Source of the DNA: JALOOB01 sp040766655
GTDB lineage: Bacteria; Chloroflexota; Anaerolineae; CG2-30-64-16
NCBI GenBank assembly: GCA_040766655.1
Contig: JAXGQB010000009.1
Location: 124,001-188,000 of the forward strand
DNA: 64,000 nt
Reading direction: 5' to 3'
In this document: positions 34,465 through 44,323 of the stretch, piece after piece
Numbering within the stretch: the stretch's first letter is position 1
Layout of the letters: each line of letters starts with the position of its first letter
The notes under the pieces: model-generated
The model's database searches: none
Told to the model about the DNA's origin: nothing
The model's input: the letters and a program-made list of their open reading frames with translations, nothing else
Program-made: the position numbers and the translations under genes

Positions 34465-35463
34465 CTAGGCCAGCATCACGACGCCGCGTGTCTCCGCAGA
34501 GCGCCGCGCGGCCAGCGCCAGGTCGAGCGACAGGGCCCCCTCGCGAATGGGGGTGCGCGCGGCGCGGCCCTCCTCGATCGCGCGGTGCAGGTCGAGCAGT
34601 TCCCGGAGGTGGTACCCCTCATCCGAAGCGACCACCTCCGTCCGCAGCTCGGCGCCGCCGGTGAAGGTGAAGGTCGCGTGGTTCGCATCGGAGAAGTCCA
34701 CCGTCACCCCCCGCGCCACCGCACGGTAATCGTTGATCCACCTGCCCGGGATGGCGCCGTTGGTCGCGTAGACCACGCCGATCGCGCCGTCCTCGAAACC
34801 GATCACGGTCCCCGAAACATCCTCGATCGTGTAGTCCGGCATGTCCCGGTGGAACAGGTTGCTCTGCAGGCTGTAGACCGACGCCGGCCTGCCGACCAGG
34901 TGGCGCATCAGGTCCAGCATGTGGATGACCTGCTCCACCAGCTGGCCGCCCGACCGGTCCCGATCCCGCCACCACGGCGCGTGCAGCGCGTTGCAGAAGT
35001 AGCGCGCGCTCATCAGGCCGACGGGACCGGCCTCCCCGGAATCGACCAGCTCCCTGAGCCGCTCCACCGCAGCGCCGAAGCGAAACATGAAGCCCACCTG
35101 GGTCACGATCCCCGCGCGTTCAGCCGCCGCGACCATGCGCCACGCATGTTCGGAGGTGAGGGCGATGGGCTTCTCCAGCAGCAGGTGCACCCCGTGTGCG
35201 GCCGCCACTTCGACCTCATCCGAATGGCCGTAGGGCGGCAGGCAGATCACACACAGATCGAGGTTCGCCTTGTCGAACAAGTCGTGATGGTCGGTGACCA
35301 CCGCTGCCCGGCCGCCGGTGTAGCGATCCGAAAATGCCTGGCCGCGCTCGGGGTGCCGGTCGCACACGGCCACCAACTCGAACTTGTCGGGCTGGCCGAC
35401 CAGGTTCGCGGCGTGCCGGTGCGCGAACCCGCCGCAGCCGAGGATGGCGGTCCGGAGCTTCAT
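34465..35463 (-). CDS. Gfo/Idh/MocA-family oxidoreductase
   Basis: 332 residues from ATG 35463, overlapping the upstream MDR gene stop by 4 bases (ATGA), so the two are coupled. The N-terminal Rossmann fold starts with AILGCGGFAHRHAANL (GxGxxA-like loop), the conserved EKPIA motif with its catalytic Lys is present (LLLEKPIALT), and the C-terminal half has the GGQLVEQVIHMLDLMRHL helix typical of the family. It is expected to be an NAD(P)-dependent sugar or glycoside dehydrogenase. By position and pairing it resembles YcjS, the glucoside 3-dehydrogenase of the E. coli ycj cluster, but that substrate assignment is inference. Confidence 0.93.
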   Translation of the reverse strand: MKLRTAILGCGGFAHRHAANLVGQPDKFELVAVCDRHPERGQAFSDRYTGGRAAVVTDHHDLFDKANLDLCVICLPPYGHSDEVEVAAAHGVHLLLEKPIALTSEHAWRMVAAAERAGIVTQVGFMFRFGAAVERLRELVDSGEAGPVGLMSARYFCNALHAPWWRDRDRSGGQLVEQVIHMLDLMRHLVGRPASVYSLQSNLFHRDMPDYTIEDVSGTVIGFEDGAIGVVYATNGAIPGRWINDYRAVARGVTVDFSDANHATFTFTGGAELRTEVVASDEGYHLRELLDLHRAIEEGRAARTPIREGALSLDLALAARRSAETRGVVMLA

Positions 35464-36512
35464 CGCGGCACCTCGAAGTCCAGCACGACCTGCAGCGCGG
35501 CGCCGGGGTCCTCGTCCAGCATGCGGAACGCGTCGGGCGCCTCGCGCCACGGCACGACGTGGGTGATCAGCGGCTTCAGCTGTAGCGTCCCCTCGGCCTG
35601 CAGCCGGATGCCGGTCCGTACGAGCCGATCCCGATTCCACCGGTAGCTCAGCTCGGGCCCCACGCCGGAGATCTGGGAGCAGACCACGGTGACCCGGTTG
35701 TGGTGGAACTCCTCTCCGAGATCTAGCCCTAGACCCGGCCCCTGGAAGAAGCCCAGCGCGACCACCTTGCCTGAGTACGTGGCCGAACGCACCGCTTCGT
35801 GCAGCGCAGGGTAGGCGCCGGATGCCTCGATGCAGACGTCCGCGCCGCGGCCATCGGTCAACGCCTTGATCTGCTCCGCGATCCGCCCCGCGCGGGCGTC
35901 GAGGGGCACGTCCACCGCGCCCAGATCGACCGCCGTGGCCCGCCGCGATTCGATCAGGTCGACCCCGATCACGCGCGCGCCGGAGCGCTTTGCCATCTGA
36001 GCGACGATCTGGCCGGGGACGCCCAGGCCGAACACGGCCACGGTCTCGCCCAACCGGATCGCGGCGTCGAGGATGCCGTTCAGCGCGATGGCCGCCATGT
36101 GCGAGTAGATGCCCACGATGGGGTCCAGCCCGGGCGGCAGGATGCGGCCGGCCGCGTAGTCCTCGGCCGCGATGTGCGTCGTGCGGTGCCCCCAGGTGCC
36201 ACACACGATGTCGCCGACCTTCACGCGACGGACCTCGCTGCCCACCTCGATCACCTCGCCCGACTCCTCGTAGCCCAGGTCGCGCACGGGGTACTGCTTC
36301 GACGGCGCCTCCCCCGGCACAAACAGGCGCTGCTCGCCGTCCCAGCGCTTATGGAGATACACATTGCTGCCGCGGTACGCGGTCAGCTCGGTGCCGGCGC
36401 TGATGCCGGAATAGAGGGTGCGGACCCGCACTTCACGCGGCTCCAGTGCGCGATCTGGAATCTCCTCGAAGCCCAGGGTGCGCAGCCCTTCCAGAATCAA
36501 TGCTTCGCTCAT
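35460..36512 (-). CDS. Medium-chain dehydrogenase/reductase lacking the catalytic zinc cysteine (YcjQ-like)
   Basis: 350 residues from ATG 36512, with GAGGAGAG about six bases upstream. The GroES-like half (1-130) has SGISAGTELTAYRG where classical zinc alcohol dehydrogenases have GICGSD, so the catalytic Cys ligand is missing. The cofactor half has AVFGLGVPGQIVAQMAK with the GxGxxG dinucleotide loop and GVDLIESRR after it. This is the COG1063 subgroup with bacteriochlorophyllide- and YcjQ-like members; YcjQ has a comparable HGTE motif. It pairs with the Gfo/Idh/MocA gene and is divergent from the LacI regulator, so it is probably a sugar/glycoside oxidoreductase induced with the importer. 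Confidence 0.88.
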   Translation of the reverse strand: MSEALILEGLRTLGFEEIPDRALEPREVRVRTLYSGISAGTELTAYRGSNVYLHKRWDGEQRLFVPGEAPSKQYPVRDLGYEESGEVIEVGSEVRRVKVGDIVCGTWGHRTTHIAAEDYAAGRILPPGLDPIVGIYSHMAAIALNGILDAAIRLGETVAVFGLGVPGQIVAQMAKRSGARVIGVDLIESRRATAVDLGAVDVPLDARAGRIAEQIKALTDGRGADVCIEASGAYPALHEAVRSATYSGKVVALGFFQGPGLGLDLGEEFHHNRVTVVCSQISGVGPELSYRWNRDRLVRTGIRLQAEGTLQLKPLITHVVPWREAPDAFRMLDEDPGAALQVVLDFEVPR

Positions 36513-36555
36513 ATCTCTCCTCACCTGTCAGGGGGGAATCACCGCAGACGCCAAC

Positions 36556-36584
36556 ATCATACCGAGTGCCCCATGATCTGTCCA
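36556..36584 (-). promoter_or_regulatory. Promoter for the MDR/oxidoreductase pair
   Basis: Minus strand: -35 TGGACA (36579-36584, five of six bases) and -10 TATGAT (36556-36561), spacer 17. It is divergent from the LacI promoter about 80 bases away, so one regulator could control both. Confidence 0.65.
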
Positions 36585-36663
36585 GCGTCTTCGAGCTGGC
36601 GTGGCCAACGCCGGGCCGAGTCATGCAAATTGCGCATTCGCACCGCGACTTTTCCGAAATCCA

Positions 36664-36692
36664 TTGACAGCCAAAACGTTTCGGTGTATGAT
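36664..36692 (+). promoter_or_regulatory. Promoter of the LacI-family gene
   Basis: TTGACA (36664-36669) and TATGAT (36687-36692), spacer 17. The LacI-type operator O1 fills the spacer and O2 lies just past the expected start, so autorepression is likely. Confidence 0.75.
36671..36684. promoter_or_regulatory. LacI-type operator O1
   Basis: CCAAAACGTTTCGG differs by one base from the perfect palindrome at O2. It sits between -35 and -10 of the LacI promoter. The central CG and flanking A/T tracts match the usual LacI/GalR site form. Confidence 0.75.
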
Positions 36693-36701
36693 GACGGTCG
36701 T

Positions 36702-36715
36702 CCGAAACGTTTCGG
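36702..36715. promoter_or_regulatory. LacI-type operator O2
   Basis: CCGAAACGTTTCGG is a perfect 14-bp palindrome. Its centre is 31 bases from that of O1, about three helical turns, so two dimers could bind the same face. Confidence 0.8.
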
Positions 36716-36765
36716 CTTGGCTCCCAGGCCGAAGGTGGGGTTCAGGTTCTCGAGGGAGAGGCCGG

Positions 36766-37797
36766 ATGACCGCGACGCTCAAACAGATCGCACGCCGGAC
36801 CGGCAAGTCCATTACCACGGTGTCGCGCGCGCTGGCCGATTACGACGATGTCAGCCCCGAGACCAAGGCGCTCGTGCGCCGCGTCGCCGACGAGCTCGGC
36901 TACACCCCCAACCTGCTGGCCCAACGTCTTCAGAAGCGCCGATCCGACACGATCGGCCTCATCCTCCCGACTTTCGGCCCGCGTTTCTCGGATCCCTTCT
37001 TCAGCGAATTCCTGGCCGGCGTCGGCAACGCCGCCACGGAGCACGGCTACGACCTGTTGGTCTCCACCCAGGCGCCGGGTGACGGCGAGCTGCAGGTCTA
37101 CCGGCAGAAAGTGCAAAGCCACCAGGTCGACGGCTTCGTCATCGTCCGCACCCGGCGGCAGGATGCCCGTATCCAATACCTGCAGGATGCCGCCTTCCCC
37201 TTCACGGCCTTCGGCCGGATGGAGGGCGACCTGGATTTTCCCTTCGTCGACGTCGACGGCGTGGAAGGAATGCGGGCCATCGGCAAGCACCTGGTCGGGC
37301 TGGGACACCGGCGCATCGCCTGCCTGGCCCCGCCCGCCGACCTGCTCTTCACCGATCATCGCCTGGCCGGGCTGCGCGAGGCGCTCGCCCCGCACGGTTT
37401 GGCGCTGCCGGACGACCAGATCATCAACGGCGATCTCACCCAGAAAAGCGGTTTCGACGCGGTGGAGCATCTCCTCAGTCGTTCTCAGGCGCCGACCGCC
37501 ATTGCCGCGTGTAACGACCTGATGGCGCTGGGGGCCATGAGCGCGATCCAGGGACGTGGCCTGGCAGTCGGCAAGGACATCGCGGTCACCGGCTTCGACG
37601 ACATCCCGATGGCCGAACACTCTCATCCGCCGCTGACGACTGTCCATCAACCCATCTACCAGATCGGCAAGCTTGTGTGCGACATGCTCATCCACCTCCT
37701 CCGGGGAGAGGCCCTGTCCTCCCGCCAGGTGATCCTGGCGCCGAAGCTGGTGGTGCGGCATTCCTGCGGCAGCGCGCCCCAACCGGCCGTGGCCTGA
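36766..37797 (+). CDS. LacI/GalR-family transcriptional regulator
   Basis: 343 residues from ATG 36766, with GAGGGAGAGG upstream; an earlier in-frame start would run through the operators. The N-terminal helix-turn-helix and hinge are textbook (LKQIARRTGKSITTVSRALA, then GYTPNLLAQRLQ), followed by a periplasmic-binding-protein-like effector domain with DTIGLILPTF, the GHRRIACLA region and TGFDDIPMAEHSHPPLTTVHQP. It probably represses its own gene, the divergent MDR/oxidoreductase pair and the downstream ABC importer and glycosidase genes until a glycoside inducer binds. Two cognate operators lie in its promoter. Confidence 0.95.
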   Translation: MTATLKQIARRTGKSITTVSRALADYDDVSPETKALVRRVADELGYTPNLLAQRLQKRRSDTIGLILPTFGPRFSDPFFSEFLAGVGNAATEHGYDLLVSTQAPGDGELQVYRQKVQSHQVDGFVIVRTRRQDARIQYLQDAAFPFTAFGRMEGDLDFPFVDVDGVEGMRAIGKHLVGLGHRRIACLAPPADLLFTDHRLAGLREALAPHGLALPDDQIINGDLTQKSGFDAVEHLLSRSQAPTAIAACNDLMALGAMSAIQGRGLAVGKDIAVTGFDDIPMAEHSHPPLTTVHQPIYQIGKLVCDMLIHLLRGEALSSRQVILAPKLVVRHSCGSAPQPAVA

Positions 37798-37942
37798 GCG
37801 AGCCGATGGAGGCGCGCGAGGAGGTGAAGTATCGCCAGAGACCGCCAAAGATCATACCTGCGAGGCGAGAGCGTGATGCAGCTGTCGCCCGGAAACCGAA
37901 TGGCATCACAATTCCAAATTTCCCAAATGTAGGAGAAGATCG

Positions 37943-39358
<1,416 letters not shown>

Positions 39359-39369
39359 TCCACGGTTTC

Positions 39370-39401
39370 GCTCGCGGCGGGTCAGGAGACCCGTCGCGAG
39401 C
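39370..39401 (+). other. Intra-operon hairpin between binding-protein and permease genes
   Basis: A 14-bp stem with one G-T pair (39370-39383 with 39388-39401) and a 4-base loop, directly after the binding-protein stop and without a T-run. In sugar ABC operons such hairpins stabilise the binding-protein message and keep permease levels lower; that role is inferred. Confidence 0.6.
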
Positions 39402-39478
39402 CTGACAGGATGCTGTCCCCGCGTAGGGCAGTTTGCAGACCCCCCATGTGGGGCAGCGTCCTTCACAGGAGCAGGCCT

Positions 39479-40897
39479 ATGACAAGCGAAGTAGTCACGC
39501 GGACAACCGAACCTGCCGCGCCGGCAAAGCAGCGCCGGCAGAAAATCAATTGGGCGCCCTACATACTGATCCTACCCTCGCTGCTCTACCTGGCCATCTT
39601 CTTCGCGCTGCCGATGGTGCGCGCGGTCCGGCTGGCGGTGTGGGATGACGGGGCGCTGCTGACCCTGCGCGACGAAGCCGCTGCGGGCAGCCGCTCGGCC
39701 GGAGCCCTGCCGCAGGGCACTCAAGTCGCCTTGCTCGACCGGCAGGGGATCGTTGTCGCGCCCGACGAAGTAGCTGGCGGAACCGCCCTGACGGAGACAT
39801 GGCTGCGCGTGGCGGCGGCCGATCCCAACGGACAACAGGTCACGGGCTGGGTGTCCGACAGTCGCATACGCGTGCGCGCCACCGATGCACAGGGCGCTCC
39901 CTCGGAGGGCACCGTGCGGCCCAAACTGGGCGCCACTGCGGATCCGCTGACCAGCGTCTATGCCGAACCGAACGAGAGGAGCGCAGTGACGGGCAGCCTG
40001 GCCAACAGCGCCGTGGTGGGCATCACGGAACAAGCGGTGCTGGAGGTGTGGTTCAGAATCGAGGGCCAGAGCGATGGACAGACCGTCGCCGGCTGGGTGC
40101 CGTCACGGACGCTGCAGGTCTATGACGAAACCAGCGGCCGGGTCGACACGGGCGACACCGGCCAGTTCACGACCGCCTATATTGAAAAGATGCTCAACGA
40201 CCGGTTCTTCAAGCCCGCGCTCGGAACCACGTTACTGCTGATGGTGCTCATCATCCCGGTGCAGTTCATCCTCGCCATCATCATGGCGCTGGTGATCCAG
40301 GCCCGGCTGAAGTTCAGCACGGTCTTCCTGGCCATCTTCGCGATCCCGCTGGCCGCGTCCGATCTGGCCGTGGGCATCGTCTTCTCCTCCATCTTCACGC
40401 AAAACGGCTATCTCAACAGCATCCTGCAGGCGCTGGGCCTGATCAGCAGTGCACAACCCTATCTCACTGCGGACACCCGCCATTGGATCATCATCGCCAT
40501 CTGGCTGGCCGAGGTGTGGCGCGCCACGGCGATCGTGATGATCATCGTGGTCTCAGGGCTGCAAGCCATCTCGCAGGAGGTGCTCGAAGCGGCTGAGGTG
40601 TTCGGCGCCTCGCTCTGGCAGCGCGTGCGTCACGTCATCCTGCCGATGCTGAAGCCCAGCCTCCAGGTGGCCCTGATCCTGCGCACCATCCTCGCCCTAC
40701 AGGTATTCGCGGTGGTGATCGCGCTCTCCGGCGGTGAAGTGGTCACGGTGTTGGCCAATGAGACATACCGCCAGTACTACGACCTGCGCAACATGAACCT
40801 GGCCGCCGCATATGCCGGCTTCATCCTGGTGATCTCCATGATCACCGCGGTCATCTACCTGCGCATGGTCCGCACACAAGAGGAGGCCGGCCAATGA
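39479..40897 (+). CDS. ABC sugar permease (MalF-like) with two SH3b-like domains in its first outer loop
   Basis: 472 residues from ATG 39479, with AGGAG upstream. TM1 is at about 27-47. Instead of the usual short loop, about 170 residues follow (60-230), with two units of SH3b form. The first ends ETWLRV...GQQVTGWVSDSRIRV (about 72-133). The second ends VWFRI...GQTVAGWVPSRTLQV (about 150-215). The transmembrane transport domain then runs from about 246 to 465 with the cytoplasmic EAA loop LEAAEVFGASLWQRVRHVILP that docks on the ATPase. Sugar permeases of this class are normally near 300 residues. The insert should face outward, where it could touch the binding protein or cell wall. The stop overlaps the next start by 4 bases. 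Confidence 0.92.
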   Translation: MTSEVVTRTTEPAAPAKQRRQKINWAPYILILPSLLYLAIFFALPMVRAVRLAVWDDGALLTLRDEAAAGSRSAGALPQGTQVALLDRQGIVVAPDEVAGGTALTETWLRVAAADPNGQQVTGWVSDSRIRVRATDAQGAPSEGTVRPKLGATADPLTSVYAEPNERSAVTGSLANSAVVGITEQAVLEVWFRIEGQSDGQTVAGWVPSRTLQVYDETSGRVDTGDTGQFTTAYIEKMLNDRFFKPALGTTLLLMVLIIPVQFILAIIMALVIQARLKFSTVFLAIFAIPLAASDLAVGIVFSSIFTQNGYLNSILQALGLISSAQPYLTADTRHWIIIAIWLAEVWRATAIVMIIVVSGLQAISQEVLEAAEVFGASLWQRVRHVILPMLKPSLQVALILRTILALQVFAVVIALSGGEVVTVLANETYRQYYDLRNMNLAAAYAGFILVISMITAVIYLRMVRTQEEAGQ

Positions 40898-41775
40898 CAA
40901 CTGCTGACAACTCCGGCGCCCTGATCTCTGCCGAGATGGCGGCCGTCCGCGCGAAAGCACGCCGCCGCATGATGATGGGCCGCGCGTTCACTTACCTGGT
41001 GGGCATCGTGCTCTGCTTGTGGGTGTTGGTGCCCATCTGGTTCATCGCCTCGATGGCGCTGACCACGCCCGAAGTGGTGCGCTCCTATCCCAAGGGCGTG
41101 TTGCCCTTCATCCCCTTCTCGTTCGAAACGATGAAGTTCTTCCTGGGTTCGTTCGGCATCGTGCCCGGCCTGATCAACAGCGTCATCGTCGCGGTGATCA
41201 CCTTGACGCTCTCGACGCTGATCGCCGCGCCGGCAGGCTATGCCATCTCGCGCTACATCTTCCGGGGCCGCGATGCCTTCCGCCTCTCGATCCTGGCCGT
41301 GCGCGCCTTCCCGGTGGTGATCCTCTCCATCCCACTGGCCGTGACCTTCATCAGCCTGGGCATCTTCGACAAGGTTTACAGCCTGGCGTTGATGCACACC
41401 GCGCTGACGCTGCCCACCACCATCCTGGTGATCGGCAGCGTGTTCGCCAGCATCCCCTACGAACTGGAGGAGGCCGCCCAGGTGTTTGGCTGCACGCCCG
41501 TGCAGGCGTTCCGCCGCGTGGTGCTGCCGCTCGTGCTGCCGGGCATCGCCGCGGCCGCGGTCTTCACCTTCGTCATGTCGTGGAACGAGGTCTTTGCGGC
41601 CACCGTGCTGACTGTGCAGAATCGCACGCTGCCCGCCCAGGTGCTGGTCTCGCTGCAGCTATCGGGGGAGCCTTACAGGTTCGCCGGCGGGTTCTTCATG
41701 CTGGTGCCCTCGGTGATCTTCATCTTCGCGATCCGCAAGTACCTGTTCAACATGTGGGGACAGATCAGCAAGTAG
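40894..41775 (+). CDS. ABC sugar permease (MalG-like)
   Basis: 293 residues, normal length, starting inside the ATGA overlap with the previous permease. Six hydrophobic helices are seen, and the EAA motif EAAQVFGCTPVQAFRRVVLPLVLPG sits between helices 4 and 5. The N-terminus is basic and cytoplasmic. It forms the heterodimeric channel with the SH3b-containing permease; by the composition of the locus the pair corresponds to YcjO/YcjP. No unusual insertion is present here. Confidence 0.94.
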   Translation: MTTADNSGALISAEMAAVRAKARRRMMMGRAFTYLVGIVLCLWVLVPIWFIASMALTTPEVVRSYPKGVLPFIPFSFETMKFFLGSFGIVPGLINSVIVAVITLTLSTLIAAPAGYAISRYIFRGRDAFRLSILAVRAFPVVILSIPLAVTFISLGIFDKVYSLALMHTALTLPTTILVIGSVFASIPYELEEAAQVFGCTPVQAFRRVVLPLVLPGIAAAAVFTFVMSWNEVFAATVLTVQNRTLPAQVLVSLQLSGEPYRFAGGFFMLVPSVIFIFAIRKYLFNMWGQISK

Positions 41776-41793
41776 TCTAACAGGAGTTCGAGC

Positions 41794-42891
41794 ATGGCTG
41801 AGATCAAAATCGAAAACGTGACTAAGCGATTCGGCAACTTCATCGCCGTTAACGATGCCAACCTGACGATCCACGACCGCGAGTTCATGGTGTTGCTTGG
41901 CCCCAGCGGCTGCGGCAAGACCACTCTCCTGCGCGCGATCGCCGGGCTGGGCGTGGCCGACGAGGGCCGAATCAGCATCGGCGGCAAGGAAGTCACCTTC
42001 CTGCCCCCGCGCGAGCGGGGCATCTCGATGGTGTTCCAGAGCTACGCCATCTTCCCGCACATGACGGTGTACGACAACGTCGCGTTCGGCCTTGCGATGC
42101 AGAAGCTGGACAAGGCGGAGATCGACCGCCGCGTGAAGCGGGCCGCTGAACTGCTCCACATCGAGAAGATGCTGGACAGATACCCCTCCAAGATGAGCGG
42201 CGGCCAACGCCAACGCGTCGCCGTCGCGCGCGCCATCGCCATGCAGTCGCAGGTGCTGCTGATGGACGAGCCGCTGAGCAATCTCGACGCGCTGCTGCGG
42301 CTCGAGATGCGTGCGGAACTCAAACGGCTGCTGGCCGAGCTGGGCGCCACGACCATCTACGTGACCCATGACCAGATCGAGGCGATGAGCATGGGCGACC
42401 GCATCGCGGTCATGAAGGATGGCATCATCGAGCAGGTCGACCATCCCACCACCATCTACGACTTCCCGGCGAACCAGTTCATCGGCGGATTCATCGGCAA
42501 CCCGCCCATGAACTTCCTGGATGGCCAGGTGCAGCGGGAGAACGGCCACACCATCGTGAAGCTCGGCGAGGACTTCAGCCTGACGCCGCAACCGGCCCTG
42601 CAGCCGCTGTTGACCCCTTACGACGGCAAGCCGATCATGGTGGGCATCCGGGCGGAGAACATGGAGACGCTCGCCGCACCCGCCGACGACGCGCTCAAGG
42701 CCAGCGTGCTGGTGGTGGAACCGTTAGGCTCGCAGAACCTGCTGACCGTTGCCTTCGGCAGGCACCGGATCAAGGTCTCGACCCATCCGACCTTCGAGAC
42801 CAGGGCCGACGCGAACGTGTGGCTGCGCTTCCCGGAGGACAGCATCCGCTGGATCGATCCGGACACAAAACGCGCGCTGTACCCGGGCTGA
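41794..42891 (+). CDS. ABC sugar transporter ATP-binding protein (UgpC/MsmK/MalK-like)
   Basis: 365 residues. It has Walker A GPSGCGKTT, Q-loop, signature MSGGQRQRVAVARAIA, Walker B VLLMDEPLSNLDA and the H-loop in YVTHDQIEAMSMGDR, followed by a C-terminal OB/TOBE regulatory domain (about 240-365) as in MalK-type proteins. It powers the import complex encoded just upstream. The gene follows the permease stop by 18 bases with AGGAG in between. The C-terminal regulatory part could bind a repressor or a metabolic signal, as in MalK; this is not shown by the sequence. Confidence 0.95.
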   Translation: MAEIKIENVTKRFGNFIAVNDANLTIHDREFMVLLGPSGCGKTTLLRAIAGLGVADEGRISIGGKEVTFLPPRERGISMVFQSYAIFPHMTVYDNVAFGLAMQKLDKAEIDRRVKRAAELLHIEKMLDRYPSKMSGGQRQRVAVARAIAMQSQVLLMDEPLSNLDALLRLEMRAELKRLLAELGATTIYVTHDQIEAMSMGDRIAVMKDGIIEQVDHPTTIYDFPANQFIGGFIGNPPMNFLDGQVQRENGHTIVKLGEDFSLTPQPALQPLLTPYDGKPIMVGIRAENMETLAAPADDALKASVLVVEPLGSQNLLTVAFGRHRIKVSTHPTFETRADANVWLRFPEDSIRWIDPDTKRALYPG

Positions 42892-42907
42892 TGTGAGGCC
42901 CAAGGCC

Positions 42908-44323
42908 ATGAACATCGGATTCGTCTCTACGCGCATTGCGGGCACCGACGGCGTCTCGCTGGAGATCGCCAAGCTCGCCGAAATCCTGACCCGCCTGGGC
43001 CATCGTTGCTGCTACTGCGCCGGCGAGTTGGACGACGCGCGCACGCCGGGCCAACTCGTGCCGGAGATGCACTTCACACACCCCGAAGCGCGCTGGATCC
43101 ACGATCACAGCTTCGGGACGACCGAGCCTGCGCCCGATCTGCATGAGCGCATCGCGGCGATGGCCGCCCGCCTGCGCGCGGCCATCGCCCGCTTCGTGGA
43201 CGAGCAGCACGTCGACGTGCTCTTCGCACAGAATGCCCTGGCCATCCCCATGCACGTGCCGCTGGGCGTGGCGCTCACCGATTTCATCGCCGGCACGGGC
43301 ATGCGCACCCTGTCCCATAATCACGACCTGGCCTGGGAGCGCGAGCGCTTCGCGGTCAACTGCATCCCCCAGATCCTGGAGCGCTGCTTCCCGCCGGCCC
43401 TGCCGTCCGTCAGGCACCTGGCCATCAACTCGCTGGCCCAGGCGGCCATGGCGCAACGCAAGGACATCCGGGCAGTCGTCCTGCCCAATATCTTCGACTT
43501 CAACACCGCGGCCCCGGCCATGTCCCCGGCCAATGCCGGCCTGCGGGCCGCGTTGGGGCTGAGCGATGACCAACTGATGATCCTGCAGCCGACGCGCGTG
43601 ATCGCCCGCAAGGGGATCGAGCTCGCCATCGAGCTGGTGCGCCGGCTGCGGGAGCCCGCGGTCGGCCACCGGCTGTTGGGCAAGGAGCCGGTCCTGGTTA
43701 TCACCCATCCCGCGGGCGACGAAGGGCTGGCCTACCTCGAGAAGATCCAGGAACGCGCCGCGCAGGATCGCGTGCCGTTGCTCTACGCGGCCGATCGTTT
43801 CACCGCGCAGGCGTTGGCGCCCGCTGCGGCTGTAGGGGCGGGGTTACCCCGCCCCTACACGTCACCCCGCCCCGATACGTTACCCCGCCCCGATACGTTA
43901 CCCCGCCCCGATACGTCACCCCGCATCGATACATCACCCCGCCCCGCCGCAGCGCCCTACGCCCTGTGGGACGCCTACGTGCATGCGGACTTCGTGACGT
44001 ACCCCAGCGTGATCGAAGGCTTCGGCAACGCGCTGCTGGAGGCGCTCTACTTCCGCGTGCCGACGCTGGTCAACCGCTACGACGTCTACGCGTCCGACAT
44101 CGGGCCGCTCGGCTTCGACCTGGTGGAAATCGACGCGGGGGGTGACCCGGAAAACCTGGCAGCTATCACCCATGAGACCGTCGACGCAGTGATCGAGGCC
44201 ACCATCGACCCGGTCCGGCGCCGGCGCATGGTGGAGTGGAACTATCACCTGGCCCGCCAGCACTATTCGCTCGAGGCTGTGACGCCCCTGCTGGCCGGGC
44301 TCCTGGAGGACAAGTGGCCGTGA
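42908..44323 (+). CDS. Family 4 glycosyltransferase (mannosylglucosylglycerate-synthase-like) with in-frame repeat insertion
   Basis: 471 residues from ATG 42908, 16 bases after the ATPase stop. The start NIGFVSTRIAGTDGVSLEIAKLAEIL and the YCAGELD that follows resemble MggS-type GT4 enzymes. The donor domain has ARKGIELAIELVRRL and the E-x7-E motif in IEGFGNALLEALYF. Between them lies a stretch of Pro/Arg/Asp-rich hexapeptide repeats (about residues 309-347), encoded by a palindrome plus tandem 18-base repeats, that is foreign to the fold. The stop overlaps the next GTG start. By analogy the product may be a mannosyl- or glucosyl-glycerate derivative; this is inferred from the family and the two neighbouring enzymes. 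Confidence 0.88.
   Translation: MNIGFVSTRIAGTDGVSLEIAKLAEILTRLGHRCCYCAGELDDARTPGQLVPEMHFTHPEARWIHDHSFGTTEPAPDLHERIAAMAARLRAAIARFVDEQHVDVLFAQNALAIPMHVPLGVALTDFIAGTGMRTLSHNHDLAWERERFAVNCIPQILERCFPPALPSVRHLAINSLAQAAMAQRKDIRAVVLPNIFDFNTAAPAMSPANAGLRAALGLSDDQLMILQPTRVIARKGIELAIELVRRLREPAVGHRLLGKEPVLVITHPAGDEGLAYLEKIQERAAQDRVPLLYAADRFTAQALAPAAAVGAGLPRPYTSPRPDTLPRPDTLPRPDTSPRIDTSPRPAAAPYALWDAYVHADFVTYPSVIEGFGNALLEALYFRVPTLVNRYDVYASDIGPLGFDLVEIDAGGDPENLAAITHETVDAVIEATIDPVRRRRMVEWNYHLARQHYSLEAVTPLLAGLLEDKWP
43832..43858. repeat. 27-base palindrome inside the GT4 gene
   Basis: GTAGGGGCGGGGT and its exact inverse flank a single T. The same GTAGGGGCGGGG-type palindrome is a familiar dispersed intergenic element in several phyla; here it is in frame within coding sequence. 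Confidence 0.75.
43861..43948 (+). repeat. Tandem 18-base repeat, about 4.9 copies, inside the GT4 gene
   Basis: Units of the form GTYACCCCGCCCCGATAC lie at 43861, 43879, 43897, 43915 and 43933 (the last one short and degenerate). Each unit keeps frame and encodes (S/L)PRPDT. They directly follow the palindrome, as if grown from its right arm (CACCCCGCCCC). Confidence 0.85.

Noticed and set aside
35464..36204. A 247-codon extension of the Gfo/Idh/MocA gene
   Set aside because: It overlaps the MDR gene in another frame and is Arg/Gly-rich; the Rossmann motif begins right after ATG 35463.
43861..43948. Possible CRISPR array
   Set aside because: The units are 18 bases, contiguous without spacers, and in frame in a glycosyltransferase.
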